DNA of 64,000 nt from Megalonaias nervosa (lineage: Eukaryota; Mollusca; Bivalvia; Unionida; Unionidae): the NCBI GenBank assembly GCA_016617855.1, contig JAECUM010092837.1:248001-312000 (forward strand). The letters run 5' to 3'. The position numbers and the translations under genes were made by a program. Below, one piece after another: positions 26,512-41,500 of the stretch (the stretch's first letter is position 1; the number at the start of each line of letters is the position of its first letter). The notes under the pieces were generated by a model. The model was not told the origin of the DNA and ran no database searches. It saw only the letters and a program-made list of their open reading frames with translations.

Positions 26512-29500
26512 AAACCTGTCCTAATTGCCACCTGTACACAGCAGTCACCGGATCGCAAAAGGCCATTCTACTCCCCCCCCCCAACAAATTTCCCATATAA
26601 ATGTCCTGTGTGTAATGGTTATCTAGCTTCTTCAGTCAGCAACCAGGTGTTTCCAAATTAGCAGTGGTTAGTTTCTCTCTGCCATAAGCAGTGTTTACTC
26701 TAAGTAAATAAATTAAACTTTGTTTAAACTGTTTAGATAATGTGTGCGTGCATGCATGTGTTTGTGTGACTTGGATTTGTAATGTAGCTTTAACAACTTT
26801 TCAGTCATATTGCTATGACGTCTGCAGAGGGGCAATTTACAGTGATGTCTAGCACTGGGGCATCATGCCGTAGACATACAGCATAATGTCCCACTGTCAC
26901 ATTATCCTGACAGCAGTCCTAACACTAACCTCTTAATGCTGAGCACCAAACGAGGCAGCTGCTAGTCCCATTTTTATAAGTCTTTGGTATGACTCGGCTG
27001 GGGTTCAAACCAGCAACCTCTGGCATCTGAGGTGGATGCTCTAACCACTAGGCCACCGGAGCAGTAGTTGCTGTTGTTGTTGTTGTTGTTGTAGGACTTA
27101 ACGCCATTTTTCAGCACACGATAGGCTATACATGGCAGCCAGTATTAATGGTGGAGGAAGAACCCGGGAAAACCCCGGAAAGAACCACCGACCCACGAGA
27201 AGCTACTGGCAAGCTCTCTCACATATCTACATTGGCCGAATCCGAGACTCGAACCCATGCAGACAGAGGTGAGATAGCAGTGATCCGTAACGGACAGCGC
27301 TTTAGACCACTCGGCCACTCGGGGCCCCCCGGAGCAGTAAAGGCGTACCAAAATGAATTGATGTGTAAATATTTCACATGTTGCTTGTACTCTCTGTACT
27401 CCATACTGAAGGTGTAAATATGCTGGGTTAAAGAATGAGGTGGTTTTTATCCTTACAGGGGAGGATCAAAGCAGTTAACTTGCTAGATCATAGGAAAAGA
27501 AGCCATGTCCTCACTGCAGAAAAGGGAGTAAATGGAACTCAGATCCAAGGGATTATAAAGCATAAGCGAGATATTACAGCCGAATTTTATAACAATGTTC
27601 ATCAATGAAAAGACATACAAATTACATCCTTTTTTATAGAGGTCAGGGGTCATTCAATATTTAAAGCTTATCTGTAAAGGCAGATGAACTTTTGGTTAAT
27701 AGGTCATAAAAATTGCAGTATATGGTTTCTATTAATTCAATATCCATCAAAGGCCTCTCACATATGCCAACCATCTTTTGATCCTGGCCAGCTGAGCAAC
27801 TGGCTAAACCATCTATTTTCGAAGCATGAGCAGCTACCAATTGGCTAACCAAACAGTTAACTTATCTATTCTAGAGTCACATGTAAGCTGTGAATCTGAA
27901 GTAAAATTAGTGTTTTTTATGGTGCAAAAAACAATGATCACTATTTTAAATTAGTGATGATTTAATTTAAAAGTTGGAATAAAGTAAGCAGGATCCAGTA
28001 AGTTTGTGTATGTGTACATGCATCTGATGATTTTGTTGAAAGGTTCACAAAAGAATCTTGAGAATGTAATAATAACAATAACAATAATGATATTTGGTGC
28101 AAGATATCTGTTCGAAAACCAATTTTGATAGATGAACTCGTGTACAATGGTCACTAGTGTACAAAGGCCAGTTTTACCTTTCCCCATGGGTGGCCACTAT
28201 TGAAAGGTTTGTCTACATATATAAAACAAATTTTTATAAGTTGAATATGAAGTATTTAATATAATCTCAATGGTGTAAACCTGCACTTTTGGTAACATTT
28301 AAATTATTTTGGTTATAAAAATAAAAGTCACAAATCAACCACAGATTACAAAAATGACTGACACATGCTTAACTGCCAAATGAAAGGCAAATAACCTAGA
28401 AATCAGTGTTAGTATGATGCATTAGATAAGAATGAAATAAGGACTAACACAGATACCATGTTTGAAGGCCTGTGTTCCCATTATATACCATATTTTCCTT
28501 TGATCAATTTTAAAACAAAACCCATGGTATATCAGTCAATATTATCGGAGCAAACAGAAACAGTCAATGCACAGCAAATACAAACATCTATGAAAAAGAA
28601 AGAGGTAATGCACAGCTTTTCTTAATAGAAACATGTATTTATGTATGGAAAAGAAAGAGTCAATGCACAGCAAAATAGAAACATATATTTGTGTATGGAA
28701 AAGAAAGAGTCAATCCACATCAAATAAAACATGTATTAATGTATGGAAAAGAAAGACATAATGCACAGCTTTTCCTGAGCTCTTGTCTGTCTAAACTGCC
28801 AATACACTATTCATATAATCATGTGACTTGTCATCAACAAAGGCAAATGCTTTTAACAAGGGAATGAACTTAAGTAAAAATGATAAGTGCTTAAAACGTT
28901 AAACACTGCAACATTTAATACATATTATATGCTTTAATTAGCCATTTTTTGCCTTTCAGAAAGTTCTGTACTATCCCAGAATGCTTTCTATCTAGCTTAC
29001 TAAAATTCTATTAAATGGTTGTGAAAAAGTAATTTCAATATTTGTATATTTGTTTTAGTAATGACAGCTACATGTGACGTTGAAATGGCATCATTGGTAT
29101 AAATCTTAAAGATCTTTATGTCATGATGCTTTGGTTTAAATTTGGTCAAATTCTATTCAATGGTTTTGGAGAAAAATTCATTTAAAGCTTTGTCGTTTTT
29201 AGTAAGAGTGTTCATATTTGGTGGCAAGTCACCATCAGCTATAGAAATCTTAAAGCCATCTATGCAAGGATGCTTTCTGTCAAAGATGATGAAAATCTGT
29301 TCAGCAGTTTTAGAGAAGCAGGTTTAAGGGTTTTATTTTTTTAAGTCATTTTAAGAGTTTTAGTTTTAAGTCATGTGAACAACATCTGATAGTGGATCAT
29401 AGTAATTTGTACCAATGTGAAATGCCTTTATAACTGAATGCTCTGTGCAAAGTTTGGCTGAAATTGGTCATGGGGATATTGAAAAGTGGAAAATAGCAAT

Positions 29501-32500
29501 TGTTCCCTGATAGCTTTTTCCCATTTAGTTACATTAGCCAGGGCTTATGACAGATCAACTGTCTAAAAACTGAACATATATTTGATCAAATTCTGTTCAT
29601 CAGGGTATTGAGAAGAAGTCGTTTAAATTTTTTCTACTTGTAGTAAAAGTGGCCATATTTGATGGCAGACTGGCATCATTTGTAAATAATCTGAAATCTA
29701 ATCATCCCATGAAATGTCAAAACTGGTCCAGTGGTTTTTGATAAGTTTAAATAGCAAATGTTGACAGATGCACAATGCATGACTGATGCAAGGCACACCA
29801 TAAGGTCAAAATATGTATGTAGGTTTGCATGAAGGGAGAAATGGTACTGAATACTTTTAAATGTTTGCACATTACAATTCATTTTCTGAAATAAAGATTT
29901 TCGTCATGCCTATGACTGAGTGCATTGTACCTGTGAGCTCTGTTGAGATTTTTCCATCTCCTTCATAAAATACCTTTGCTTGAGAATGGGTAAGCCAAAG
30001 GGTGGACCCATGGGACTGGTCACTTTCTGGAAGAAATACACATAAAATATAAATACTCTTCTAGGTATATACTACCTACAAGCATTATGCATACAATAAA
30101 GAGAAGACACCAAAACCAACTGGCAGTTTCATTAGATAAATTGCAAGCCATCCACAAAGTTTAGTCCAAGTCTGTGATGTAGAACAAATGTCTTTGTGCA
30201 AAACTATTTTTCTTCTTTCAGTTACAGTGACTTTGTCCTTTTCACCCCAAAATAGTGTTCTTCCTTACCCCAAGTGCAAGCCATCCACAATGTTTAGCTT
30301 GGTTCAGTGATAATAGAACAATGTTATTGTTCAGAAACCATTTTTCTTCTTTCAGTTACAGTGACCTTGTATTTTTCATCCCAAGATAGCGTCCTTCATT
30401 ACCTCAAGTGCAAGCAATCTAATATGTTTAGCCTGGTTTGTTGATACAGAATAGTTATTGTGCAGAAACCATTTTTCTTCTTTCAAAGTGACCTTGAGAT
30501 ATGACCTATTGGTAACTGTAAATGGTACAAATCACTGTGCAGAAACCATTTTCATTCAGGGCTGTTCTATTAAAACATACATGGGACCCAGTGAAGGCAC
30601 TTTTAAAGTGGGGTACTCACCCATATATGCAATTTAGAATTTCCTTATCATTTTAACATGAACTCTGTGAAATCAAAGTACCCTGGCATATATTTTTAAA
30701 AACTGCCTTCCCTGGGTACCATATATGTTTAAATGGAACAGCTCTCAGTCACACTGATCTTGACATCCAAACTGATCAGGTTCTTCCTTACTCCATGTAC
30801 AAGCCATCAACAAAAAAGTTTAACTGTAGATAGTGAAAAACTAAAGTTTTGTACAGAAACAAAATTGGTAACAGAGAGATAGATGGAATGACATCATACA
30901 ATAATGTATGTTCCACCTATTGATGATCATAAAAAAATGCTGCAGTTAACGGATGGCCAAAAATGCAAATGTAAGGGGAAAAAAAATAACATGAAAGCTG
31001 ACTGAAACTGAAATGCAAATAAAACTGAAATCTCAAGTATATCAATGCACTGCTGGCATAGTAAATAGATTTGAATACATGTTCCTTCCTTCAATGATAC
31101 ATCAATTCTTCTTCCTTAAAAAAACACCTATTTAAGAAAAAATGTAGTAATTATCCATCTAGGCACCAAGCAATTCTCTTTTGACTAAGGGCTTGACCAT
31201 GAGAGAAATATGGCTTCTTCAAAACATTAAGCATACAGGTCCTAACTGGCCAATGAATGCAACCTTATCATCATCTGTTCCAGCCATGCTTGAAGTTGAA
31301 GTACAATCTATATCTTTTGTTCGAGAATAATAAGGTGTACTTGGTGTAGATGGACATGGTGAACCTAGTTCACTTGTTTGAGATGACAAAATGCTCTCAG
31401 TATCTTCATCGCTATCAATCTGAAAAGAAAAAAAAATAGTAGGATAGTGGTCCCTCTCTGTAAGGCCAACCCTTCTGCAGCAGGAAAGTGGCCTTATAAG
31501 AGAGGAAACCTTTCCTCAGAGAGAACACACAAACTGTGAGTAAAAACAATGCATAAAGTACAAAAAACTAATTTTTAAAAATCACATGTATGTCGTGGAA
31601 TCGATATAGTAAATTTCATATTAATGTTATCTTTTAAACAATTATGAATAATCATCAATCACAAAAAACCATGCAAAACCTTGTCAATAAAATCAAGACA
31701 AAAACATCTGACTGTAACAATCATTCTCTGCCTGTTCCGTTTCCTCACCGATGGCAGAATGTGCAAAAGAACATTTCTGTCATCAAATTTCTTGGAAGTG
31801 ATCAAAGCACTCTCCCTTATTTTCTTCGAGTCAAATTGATTTCACTTTCCTTCAAAAGTATGGCATTTTACACTTTGTGCAACAACTTGTTCCTTCATCA
31901 GCAACTTTCAAACTAATTTCTAGCTCTTACACAAAATTCTGTTCACAAATGAAGTGAATTAGTCATCTGACGACTGGTTTTAGTCTGGTACACTTTCAAA
32001 TACATCTTATAATCTATAAGAGAGATGCTGCTATAGCTAACATACCATTTTTACTTCATGACCAGATGTAATGCAGACTTGTGAGATGAACAATAGCACC
32101 CCCCAGCCATTAGCTTTTGTCATCTTGGTTATTATCAGTGATCATAATAGCCAGTAATTACCAATGTGACAAAACCTGAGAGCTAAGGAACACACTGCAG
32201 TAAAGATAATCGGATTACTTAGAGTACCTCTTTGTAATAGCTTAATAATGGGTACTATTGGCATTTAGGAACAAATGCAGACCTGCCAACCCTGATGAGA
32301 CCATCTCAGTAAGGCAGTTGATATTTTTCCCTAAGTTTGACCAGCTTTCAGTAAGGTGTAACAAAATATAAACTGTTAATGTTAAGCTGGAAAATGTAAA
32401 GTTTGGTATTCGAAACATGCAGTGATGGCAAACATTATGTTAAACTGAAAAGTTTCTAAAGTACACGTAGACCTTATTTACCATTAATACAGTTCCATAA

Positions 32501-35500
32501 ACTTAAGTTCCAAACCCTATGCAGTTCAATGGCTTGTTGCTATCTCTTAACTCGACGTAATTCTTGGAATTTTGTTCTATTTCACATGATGATGGCAATC
32601 ATTATCTCCTGACACAAGATGTACTCAAACTGGCATATGATGTCCAATAAACATAATTGTGTCCATTCCTGCTTTTATTCACAAGAATCTGAATATTCCT
32701 TTTTATTCTTCAGTGTTGATTATTAACACTTTTTAAAAGGCTTGTTTTCTTTTTCATCTTCAATATTCATTGCCTGCTGGATGCCATTTTAAAAAAATCT
32801 ATAATCAACAGTTTGACCATGCAGACGCTTTGTATGAAAAAATATGTGCAGTTTAAAGCGTCTGAGGTACTAATGTAAAGTTAGTCTGGTTCCCTGACTA
32901 ATTCCACTAATTCTAATAAGAAGCCCAGATCCAGATCAGACATGGATGAACTAATTATCTGGATTTTTTGGCAATAATCATTTTTCCGTAGATTTTGCTT
33001 TTATGCCTTAAGTCTGTATTTTAAGGGTCATTTTAATAAAACTTATGGCAAAATCGTAAGGGTTGGCAGGTCTGCAAATGTCAATGTGCTAAATTTAGAA
33101 ACCAACAAACATTCATGACATTTCTATTTCTTAACCACACTGTGTTCTTTCAGAAGGGGTACATTTACATTTTTGCACTAATATGCCAGTCCATGGCTGT
33201 GTTAGAGGGGTTGCCACCATAGAGGGGTACCTTTTTACACAAACTTGTTGGGACCACTGTAATAAAAATGATAAAGTGTCAGTAAGCAAGATCTTATGCA
33301 ATAGTACCACTAGATAATTTCCACATCCTCTACTTAGTCATGTCACTAAGAATACCATGTTTTCAAAACAAATCTCAAATAGTTGTAAGATACTAAGGGA
33401 CAACCAATGCAACAAAAGACCACACCTAACCTTGATACACAAGCATACCAACATTTATGTTTATAATCAAGTGTGCCAGGACCCAAGTAGTTCTACCCAT
33501 GGACTCACATCCAGTATGTTCTTGGTGAACACTGAATACAGTTGACCAACTCTGGCTGCAATAAAAGGACTAGGTCAAAGAAAACTAGATAAAATATGGG
33601 ACTCCTACTCCAGGTAGGTATGAAAGGAGAAGTTGCATCCAATAGCATAATAAAATGGGGCGTGGGCCTGATATCACTCAACAGTCTTACATAACTGTTG
33701 TCCATTTCACTAAGCAGGCTTATGTAGTATTGCAAGAATGCATCTCATGTGAACAGTCTCCCATACTTTACAGCACGTTGATTTTACCTAGCTTACTATA
33801 TCCTGATAAAACATGTTACTAAAGATGATGCCATAATTAATATGAAGTCTCTTAAAAGTCATCCAAGATCCTGATGATAATAAAACCAACAGATCATAAA
33901 TATGACTTTATTGCAACTTCCCACTGCCAGTGGCGAGTAGCACCCTCCAATATACCCATTAAGTTTCTTGTCTGTAAACACAACTGCATCAGAGCAACTA
34001 AGATGAATGCAACAAAGAGTCCCTCAATGAGACTGGAAATCAACTGGCAAAAAGAATTTCTAGGAATCAACAAAACCCATTTTTTAAAATTAAATGCTGA
34101 ATGTTAACACCACCTCTAATATTCGTAAACTATAACAAGATTGCCAGGTGTATAAAAATTCCAAATTTTAGGCATATGTAAAGGTAAATGTTATGCAGAT
34201 GTTTTGTGCAAAAGGTGTTTATCTTCTATTGATCAATGCAACCATGACTGTTTAATGTTTTGAAGCCAAAATCATTATTTTACTTCCTTACCACAAGTGC
34301 AAGCTATCCATAGTTTGGTCTAGGGATATTATATACAATTTGTGTTACTGTGTGCAATTAATTTCTATTCTTTCACTCACAGTGACACAGACATTTTACC
34401 TTTTGACCCCAAATTCAACAGGCTTCCATCCTACCCAAATAACAAACCAGCCACAAAATATGGTAAATATAGATTGTGGAGAAGTTAAGCTGTGATGTAG
34501 CACTAATCTTACTGTATCAAAACCATTTTTCTTCTTTCAGTCATAATGACCTTGAACACTGACCTTTGATTCTGAAATTGATAGGGTTCTTCCTTACCCC
34601 AAGCACAAGCTATCCAAAAAGTTAAGGTACATGCTCTTGAACAGAAATTATTGTGCAGAATAAAGTTCAGACAGATGGACAGACAGGGTCATAACATAAT
34701 ATACTCAGCCAGTTTGGTGGACATACAATAAATGGGGAAATACTTTCAATCTATTCTTTTTGTAAGACATTTTGATTTAGACAGAGCATTAATAATGCAA
34801 CATACAAATGACAAGCATCTCAAAGAGTTGCAAAACAGCTTACATATGACAGATTCAACTAATTTTCAATACTTAATTATGTGGTATTTTAAATTAAGTT
34901 TCATTTCAGCTTATTCTCCACAGAAACAATTAGTGTCAAAATTCTTGCCACACCTGATACAAATTTCTTTTTTATTATAACCATTGATTGATCTTAACCT
35001 GCCAATAATATTTATACACAATATAAAATTTAGAAAATCAATAACTTTCATAATTTTTTTTTTTTACGATATATAAATGTTAAACTATGGCTGACAATCT
35101 TAAACAGTGATACTTACTTTTATAGGCAACATACAATGAACATGATGCATTCATCAGTGCTGTAATTAATTAAATTACTATCTTCTTTGTCAGTACCAGT
35201 TGTAACTGATTTTATTTAGTGTCTGAAAATTAGGATCAGAAATAACACTGCTGACCATGACTGTCCAAAAACAAATACAGTAGTCCCCCTCTTGAACGGC
35301 CCCCTGACCAGCGGCCACCCGCTCCTTACAGCCAGAATCCGATGGCACCGACGAATTTGTGTTCAAAAGTACCCCTCACGAAAGGCCACCCCACTAACGC
35401 GACCAGCGGTAAGCATATTAGTGCAAAAATATAAAATTTACCCCTTAAAGCGGCCACATTTTATTTTGTAATATGTATCCAGAACCAATTTTATTCATAA

Positions 35501-38500
35501 CGTGTATTAAGTAATCCGATTTCTGTTTCCCGATGTCAGGTTTTCGTTCCTGAAAGAAGTGTTGACTAAAGTACATGTACCACTAAGGTTAATATTATAT
35601 CATTTATGCCTCATGAGAAGTCACATTTATTCCGTAAAGCCAAGAAAGACTCAAATTTTAATCCATACAAAAAGGTAACTTCACGTATTCCGATTAGCCT
35701 TACTGCTGTGTTATCATGAGATGTCCGTTTTAGTCACTCTGATAATTGTTAAGATTACAGTTACTGAACAGTAGTGATGTGATGTGATGTGATTATGATT
35801 TTTAACGTAGCTTTAACAATTTTTCAGTCATATCACTACGATGTCTGCAGTGTGGCAGTTTATAGTGATGTCTAGCACTGGGGCGTCATGCCGCAGACAT
35901 GTAGCATGATGTCCCACCCAGTCACATTATCCTGACACCAGGCCGACCAGTCCTAACACTAACCTCTTAATGCTGAGCGCCAAGCGAGGCAGCTGTTAGT
36001 ACCATTTTTGTAAGTCTTTGGTATGACTCGACCGGGGATCGAACCCACGACCTCCCGCATCCGAGGCGGACGCTCTAACCACTAGGCCACCGGAGCGGTC
36101 TGAACAGTAGTAACAGCTGAGAAGTGGTGGTATTGGTGTACAATACACAAGTCAGCAGGAAAATGGTTTGATAGCCTTTATGGCTTCCCTTAGTAAGATG
36201 TTGAACTTGTTCATTTTCATAGTTAGTGGCTTTTACTACCGACAATAGTCAAGATTACAAATTCTAACGGCAGCGAGGTGCTATTGTTCAGATCAAATCT
36301 GCGTACATATCGAAGTCGTTTTGGCTTCTCTCACTTAGTGTAAAGAAATGTAAACACAAATAGGGTACCAGACTGCGACTAATGAATCACGTGACAAAAT
36401 CACTGCCTTTAAAAAAACACATGGCATTTTGTTTAAATGCAGAAAAGTTGTTTTATCAGTCTTGTAGTTGGCAACACTAATGATTACAACCGGACGTAAT
36501 TGTCAAGATCATAACTGGGTCAGCATAGGCTAAAAATAGATTTTTGCAGACACACAAACAGAGAACTTAGCCTTGAACAAACCAGGGTACCAGACAAAGA
36601 CCGAAAAATCACGTGACAACACATTCCTTTACGAAGAAGGCATTTCGTCCGCTCTGCAAAAGTTTCGTCTGCATAATTAAATCGCATACAGTTAGCAACA
36701 TCCGAATAAATCATTACAAAACATTAACATGTCATCACGTAAATGGAGACAATTATTTTAGAAAAAAGTCGGTTATTCTACTCGACATCGGGTGAAGTGG
36801 GGAGGGGGAACTTGCCGAAAAAACTCAAAAGGCTCAGATAAAACAATTTTATGTTGAAAAGACTCGAATAAACAACATCGTAACCGATAAGGAGGTTATT
36901 CAGCAGCAGTGGGAAAATGGAGCAAATGGAAAGAGAATTATGTATGTACCAAGATTTAAATAACGTTTTTGAATGGTTCTGCAATGTGCATGACAACAAC
37001 ACCTGCTCGCATATCACGCTTACGCAAGAATAAGAACTATTAATGCATATTCAGTTGAAATAAGCATATTAGTATAACAAGAAGAACCTTTTAATAATTA
37101 ATGTTACTTTTAAAAGAAGATATTAAATACTTTGAACAATGTAGCTTTCTTACTGCGTACATTACATATACTTCTCTCAAAAAATTTATTCTCCCTCTGG
37201 AAAGGCCAACTGTCTTATAAGGCCACTTTCCCAGTGCAGAAGGGGTGGCCGTATAAGAGGGGGACTACTGCACATAAAAAACTGTTGAGAGAAGAATTAG
37301 GGGTGTCCAGAAATATAAAGTCGATAGAGTGTTGTAATTAACGCCCTTATGATAGGAGATATCTGGACATAAAAAAACTTGAACTTCTTTTAGACTGACA
37401 CTATAATCTGTTCATCTATACTGCTGCATATCCCTATGATAATGTACCTTATCCTGATCCTCTTCCGGGTTGTACTCCTCATCCTCCTCATCTTCCTCCT
37501 CAGAAAATGTCAACTCTAAAAACCCTGGGGCATCTTTCTTTTTCTTTTTAAGTGGAGACATAGTCCAGGGATGAAGTACCTGAAATGAATTATTCACTTC
37601 ACTATCGCATGGCATTTTTCATTATTTATAAAAGGTTATACACTTACAGTCACCATCTACTGACATTTTGCAAATATATTTATAAAGATCGTCAACTTGC
37701 CAGCTGAATTCTGAACATCTACCAGAGGGACTTATTTCATGAGAAACACAAATCCTCCCAAGATGCTATTTATATCCCCATGTGTGCAGATACATTCCGA
37801 TAGGTCATGTTAGTGCATCCATCAGTTTTTGTCAAACCAACACATTTTTTTGTAACCCAAACTGTATCTATACTGATTGATAGAAAATAATATTACTGAC
37901 ATCATTTAAGAGGACTAGTTGATGACAACAAAGGATTTGAATCCTGAATGCAGTTTCAAGGTCAGAAGGGTCAAAGATCAAGTTTTCCAAAAGAAAATGG
38001 AATCCTCATTGTAAGCTTAATTTCCTACATACGAACTGAGGAAGGATGGTCTTATCTGGTATGATGTTTTAGTAGATGGCAATAAAGCTTTTAAATTCTG
38101 AATGCAAAATAGCAGGGATAGAGGTAACATTTTATGAAGTGGAATGTTGCTTTAAGAGCATCAGTAGATAACAATGAAGGTTTTGAATTCTGAATGCAAC
38201 CTAGTAGGAATGTGGGGTAAAATTGTTAAAAGTGCACATCCTTCAGATGGCTTCTATCACAAGTTTTATTTAATCAAATGAGAATTACAGCACACCACAA
38301 TGAGCAAAATGTCATGCAAAAAGAATCTTCACCCTCATCCAATGCCTGTATTCAGGATTAAAAAAATACATTGTCATCTACTTGTATTCTTGCAAGAACA
38401 TAGCAAATATGATCATCCTCCCTCCATTGGTGCAGATGGACTGCAGGTTACAAAGTTCATATTACCAATAAGTGCGATCTTTAATCCCCAACATTCTTCC

Positions 38501-41500
38501 ACCTGGGACTGTATTCAGTATCTCAAACCTTTGTTGCCATCACAAAACATACTGATAATTATGACCACTCTCCGTTACTTTGTGAAGATGGAGTTCAGGT
38601 TACAAGTAAACAGATGAACATGACCACTTCAAACATATCTGCAAAAGTATCAATATATTAACATATTAATTAATTTATCAAACAGTCATTTAAAGAAGAA
38701 AATTACATCACAGTAATCTAATTTACCAGGACTGCTTTTGGATACATCAAAATTTAACACCTCGTATTGCTTCAATACATCAAAATGTAACGCCTCACAA
38801 TTAAATAAATTATGTCCAGATATTACTTTTATTCTAATTGAATTAGTGTAGCTTGTCTGCTTTTGTACATGAGACTCCAATTCTTTTTCAAGCAATTTTT
38901 CTCAAGATACCATTCCTTAAAATGTCTTACTTTACATGCAGCCTTTAATCAAAAAGAAAAATCAAACAGCGAACAAAAATTTAACCCAAAAATTCATACC
39001 TTATTCCTACAGCTTCAAAGATCTATACTTTAAAAATATTTACAATGTTTACATCCATATGTACTTCATTCAGTTTAAAACCCAAGAAAAATGTACATGA
39101 TGCAAAATTGGACACCTTTACATAAAAATGATGTGTTCTTCTTCTCAAGTGAAGGATGTCTGCATTCCTACCAAAGAAAGATTACACTTTTCTCTACAAG
39201 TGTATGTACACTTCCTATGGACTTCATTAGGCAACAAGGTTTGTGATCTACATGGCTTCTATATGCATTGAAATTATAATTCAAAAGCATTTTAAGGCCA
39301 TAGGTTTCTTAATTCTTGGCAATTAGTTCTGCAAGTGTTTCATCAGAAAAGCTCTATGGGGTATTTTTGTTTTAAAAGTTAAAAATACATATTTCAAATT
39401 TGTGAGATATGGCAATGAATATATTAAAAAAAGCATAAAAAAATGCACATTATATATGATAAAATATAAATGACTGATGTTTCAGAACTATCAACTTGGC
39501 GATATTAGCAAATAACAAACTATATTTCGCCAAATATATCAAACTTACTTCCAAACATTAATGAATTTCAAATGTTGCAAAGGTTCCAGAAACAATTTTC
39601 TGCAAATAATTTATAAACTTAGACATGAATTTTGCAATATTCTAACTGGAACAAAATTAATAAGAAAACAGGTGATCCAGGTAAGCCTAAAACCAATCAT
39701 CTGGTTTACATAACTCAACTGCTGACCATTTCACTAAGCAGGTTTATGTAGTATTGAAAGAATACATGCAAACTATCTCCCAAGCCTTCTTTATCGCTGA
39801 TTGTATCTACTTTACTCTATCCTGATGGAAACTTCTTTCTAATGATAAAGGTATCAGCATATGTAACATACATAGTCTCTTGCCCATAATTAAAGACATC
39901 CAAAATCTTTAAAAACCCTTTTACCAAGTTAAATAGGATGTGACATTTGTCTCCAGATCTGGAAAGGCATCAAGTTCTCCCAATCAGATGCAATGTAACT
40001 CATTAATATGCAAATTTCACTTATTACAAAATCTGTCAATGATGATGATAATATAAGCTTATTTACCAAGGTGGAGCATAATCCCACTGGAATTCCAGTG
40101 ATAACAAACTTAACCTATCAGATACAAGAATACCACATTAATATGCATTGATTGTACTTGTAACTAAACTCATCCAACATCTTGATAACAAAAGTCTATT
40201 TACCAAATTTGATAAAAATATGATCAGAAATAAGAGTTGCCAAAGTGTTGACAAGCTCAGCCAATAACACACAAGATCACCTCATTCATATGCATGGATC
40301 TTGCTCATTATAGAAATCATACAAGATCTTGATATAAACATATATTCCAAGTTTGATTAAAGTTGGATCAGAAATATGGACTCCAGAGCAGTAACAAGAT
40401 CAGCCAATGAGATACAAGGCTACCTCTTCAATATGTGTAAATCTCTCTCATTATCAAATTAATCCAATATCTTGATGATATAAATCCATTATTTCAAGCT
40501 TGACAAAAACTGGGTAAGACGTATTGCTTCCAGAGTGATAAACATGGTTCTTAACAGCCCTAGCCTTTTTTTCAAGGACTTTTCAAGGAATTTTCAAGAA
40601 ATCCAAACATCTTCATGGAGTATTTGATCGTAAGGAAATTGTATATTTTTCATATCTTGTTTTGTTTACTACCAGTCTGTTACCATTTGATCCAAGAATT
40701 GTAACTGCAATTATTTTTCCTGACAATAAGTCAATTCTAAAACTGCTTAATTTAAAATTTATACATGTTATTTAGTTTTAACATTTTGTATTCCATCATA
40801 TAAATTCAGGACCTTATGCAAATTAAAACAAAATATATTAAGGATTTTTCAAGAATAAAACTAACTTTTTCAAAGCTAAGATTTTTCATTGCAACCCCTT
40901 CAAGTTCAAAGATTTTTAAAAGTTTAACAAACTATGAAAAAAACTATAACAATAAATGTGCTCATCTTGCTCATTATAAAACTTAACCAGGATCTTGATG
41001 ATACAACTAAATCTTCCAAATTTTATAAAAATTAGATTAGAAATATGGCCTACATTCAGCCAATCAGATGCATGATCACCTTAATATGCATGGATCTACA
41101 AGATCTTAATAACATAGGCATATATTACAAACACTGGATCATAAATGTTGCCTCTAGAGTAGTAACATGGTCAGCCAATCAGATGTAAGACTGCCTCATT
41201 AATATGTCTGGATCTCACTCATTATCAAACTCACCTAAGATTTTGATGTTAAGCCCATAATCCAAGTCTGATTGAAATCTGATCAGAAATATGGACTTTT
41301 TTTATAATAGAAATATGACAGATGACTGAAAATACATCATGGACACTGGGAAACACCATAACCTTACTTGGCCTTACAGCCAGATGTGCTAATAATGACA
41401 ACTGAGACTCAAAATGGCACTGGGAGGATGTAATGTTAACTACCAATGTACCAATGTACGAATCCCTCTATCACAAAAATGTCAGGAACATTCCCGAAAG

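Larger units (their letters stand above)
19988..29930 (-). other. GON4L intron 6
   Basis: A 9.9-kb intron containing repeat units around 20250-20930, a (CATA)n-rich tract (22140-22247), a DIRS-like remnant (22300-24700), a (CA)n tract (26481-26509), a SINE-in-SINE insertion (26780-27340), a 50-base tandem repeat (28561-28772) and a dispersed repeat block (29050-29760). The stretches 20930-22140, 24750-26460 and 27340-28560 are unassigned. Confidence 0.6.
31420..37447 (-). other. GON4L intron 4
   Basis: Made largely of nested inverted-repeat transposons (31445-33259 and 35278-37270), a dispersed repeat (33640-33880) and a tandem-repeat relic (34260-34640). The stretches 33260-33640 and 34700-35275 are unassigned. 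Confidence 0.6.

Noticed and set aside
39990..41290. CRISPR-like array
   Set aside because: Units are long, diverged and contiguous without spacers, in a eukaryotic intron. It is an ordinary tandem repeat.
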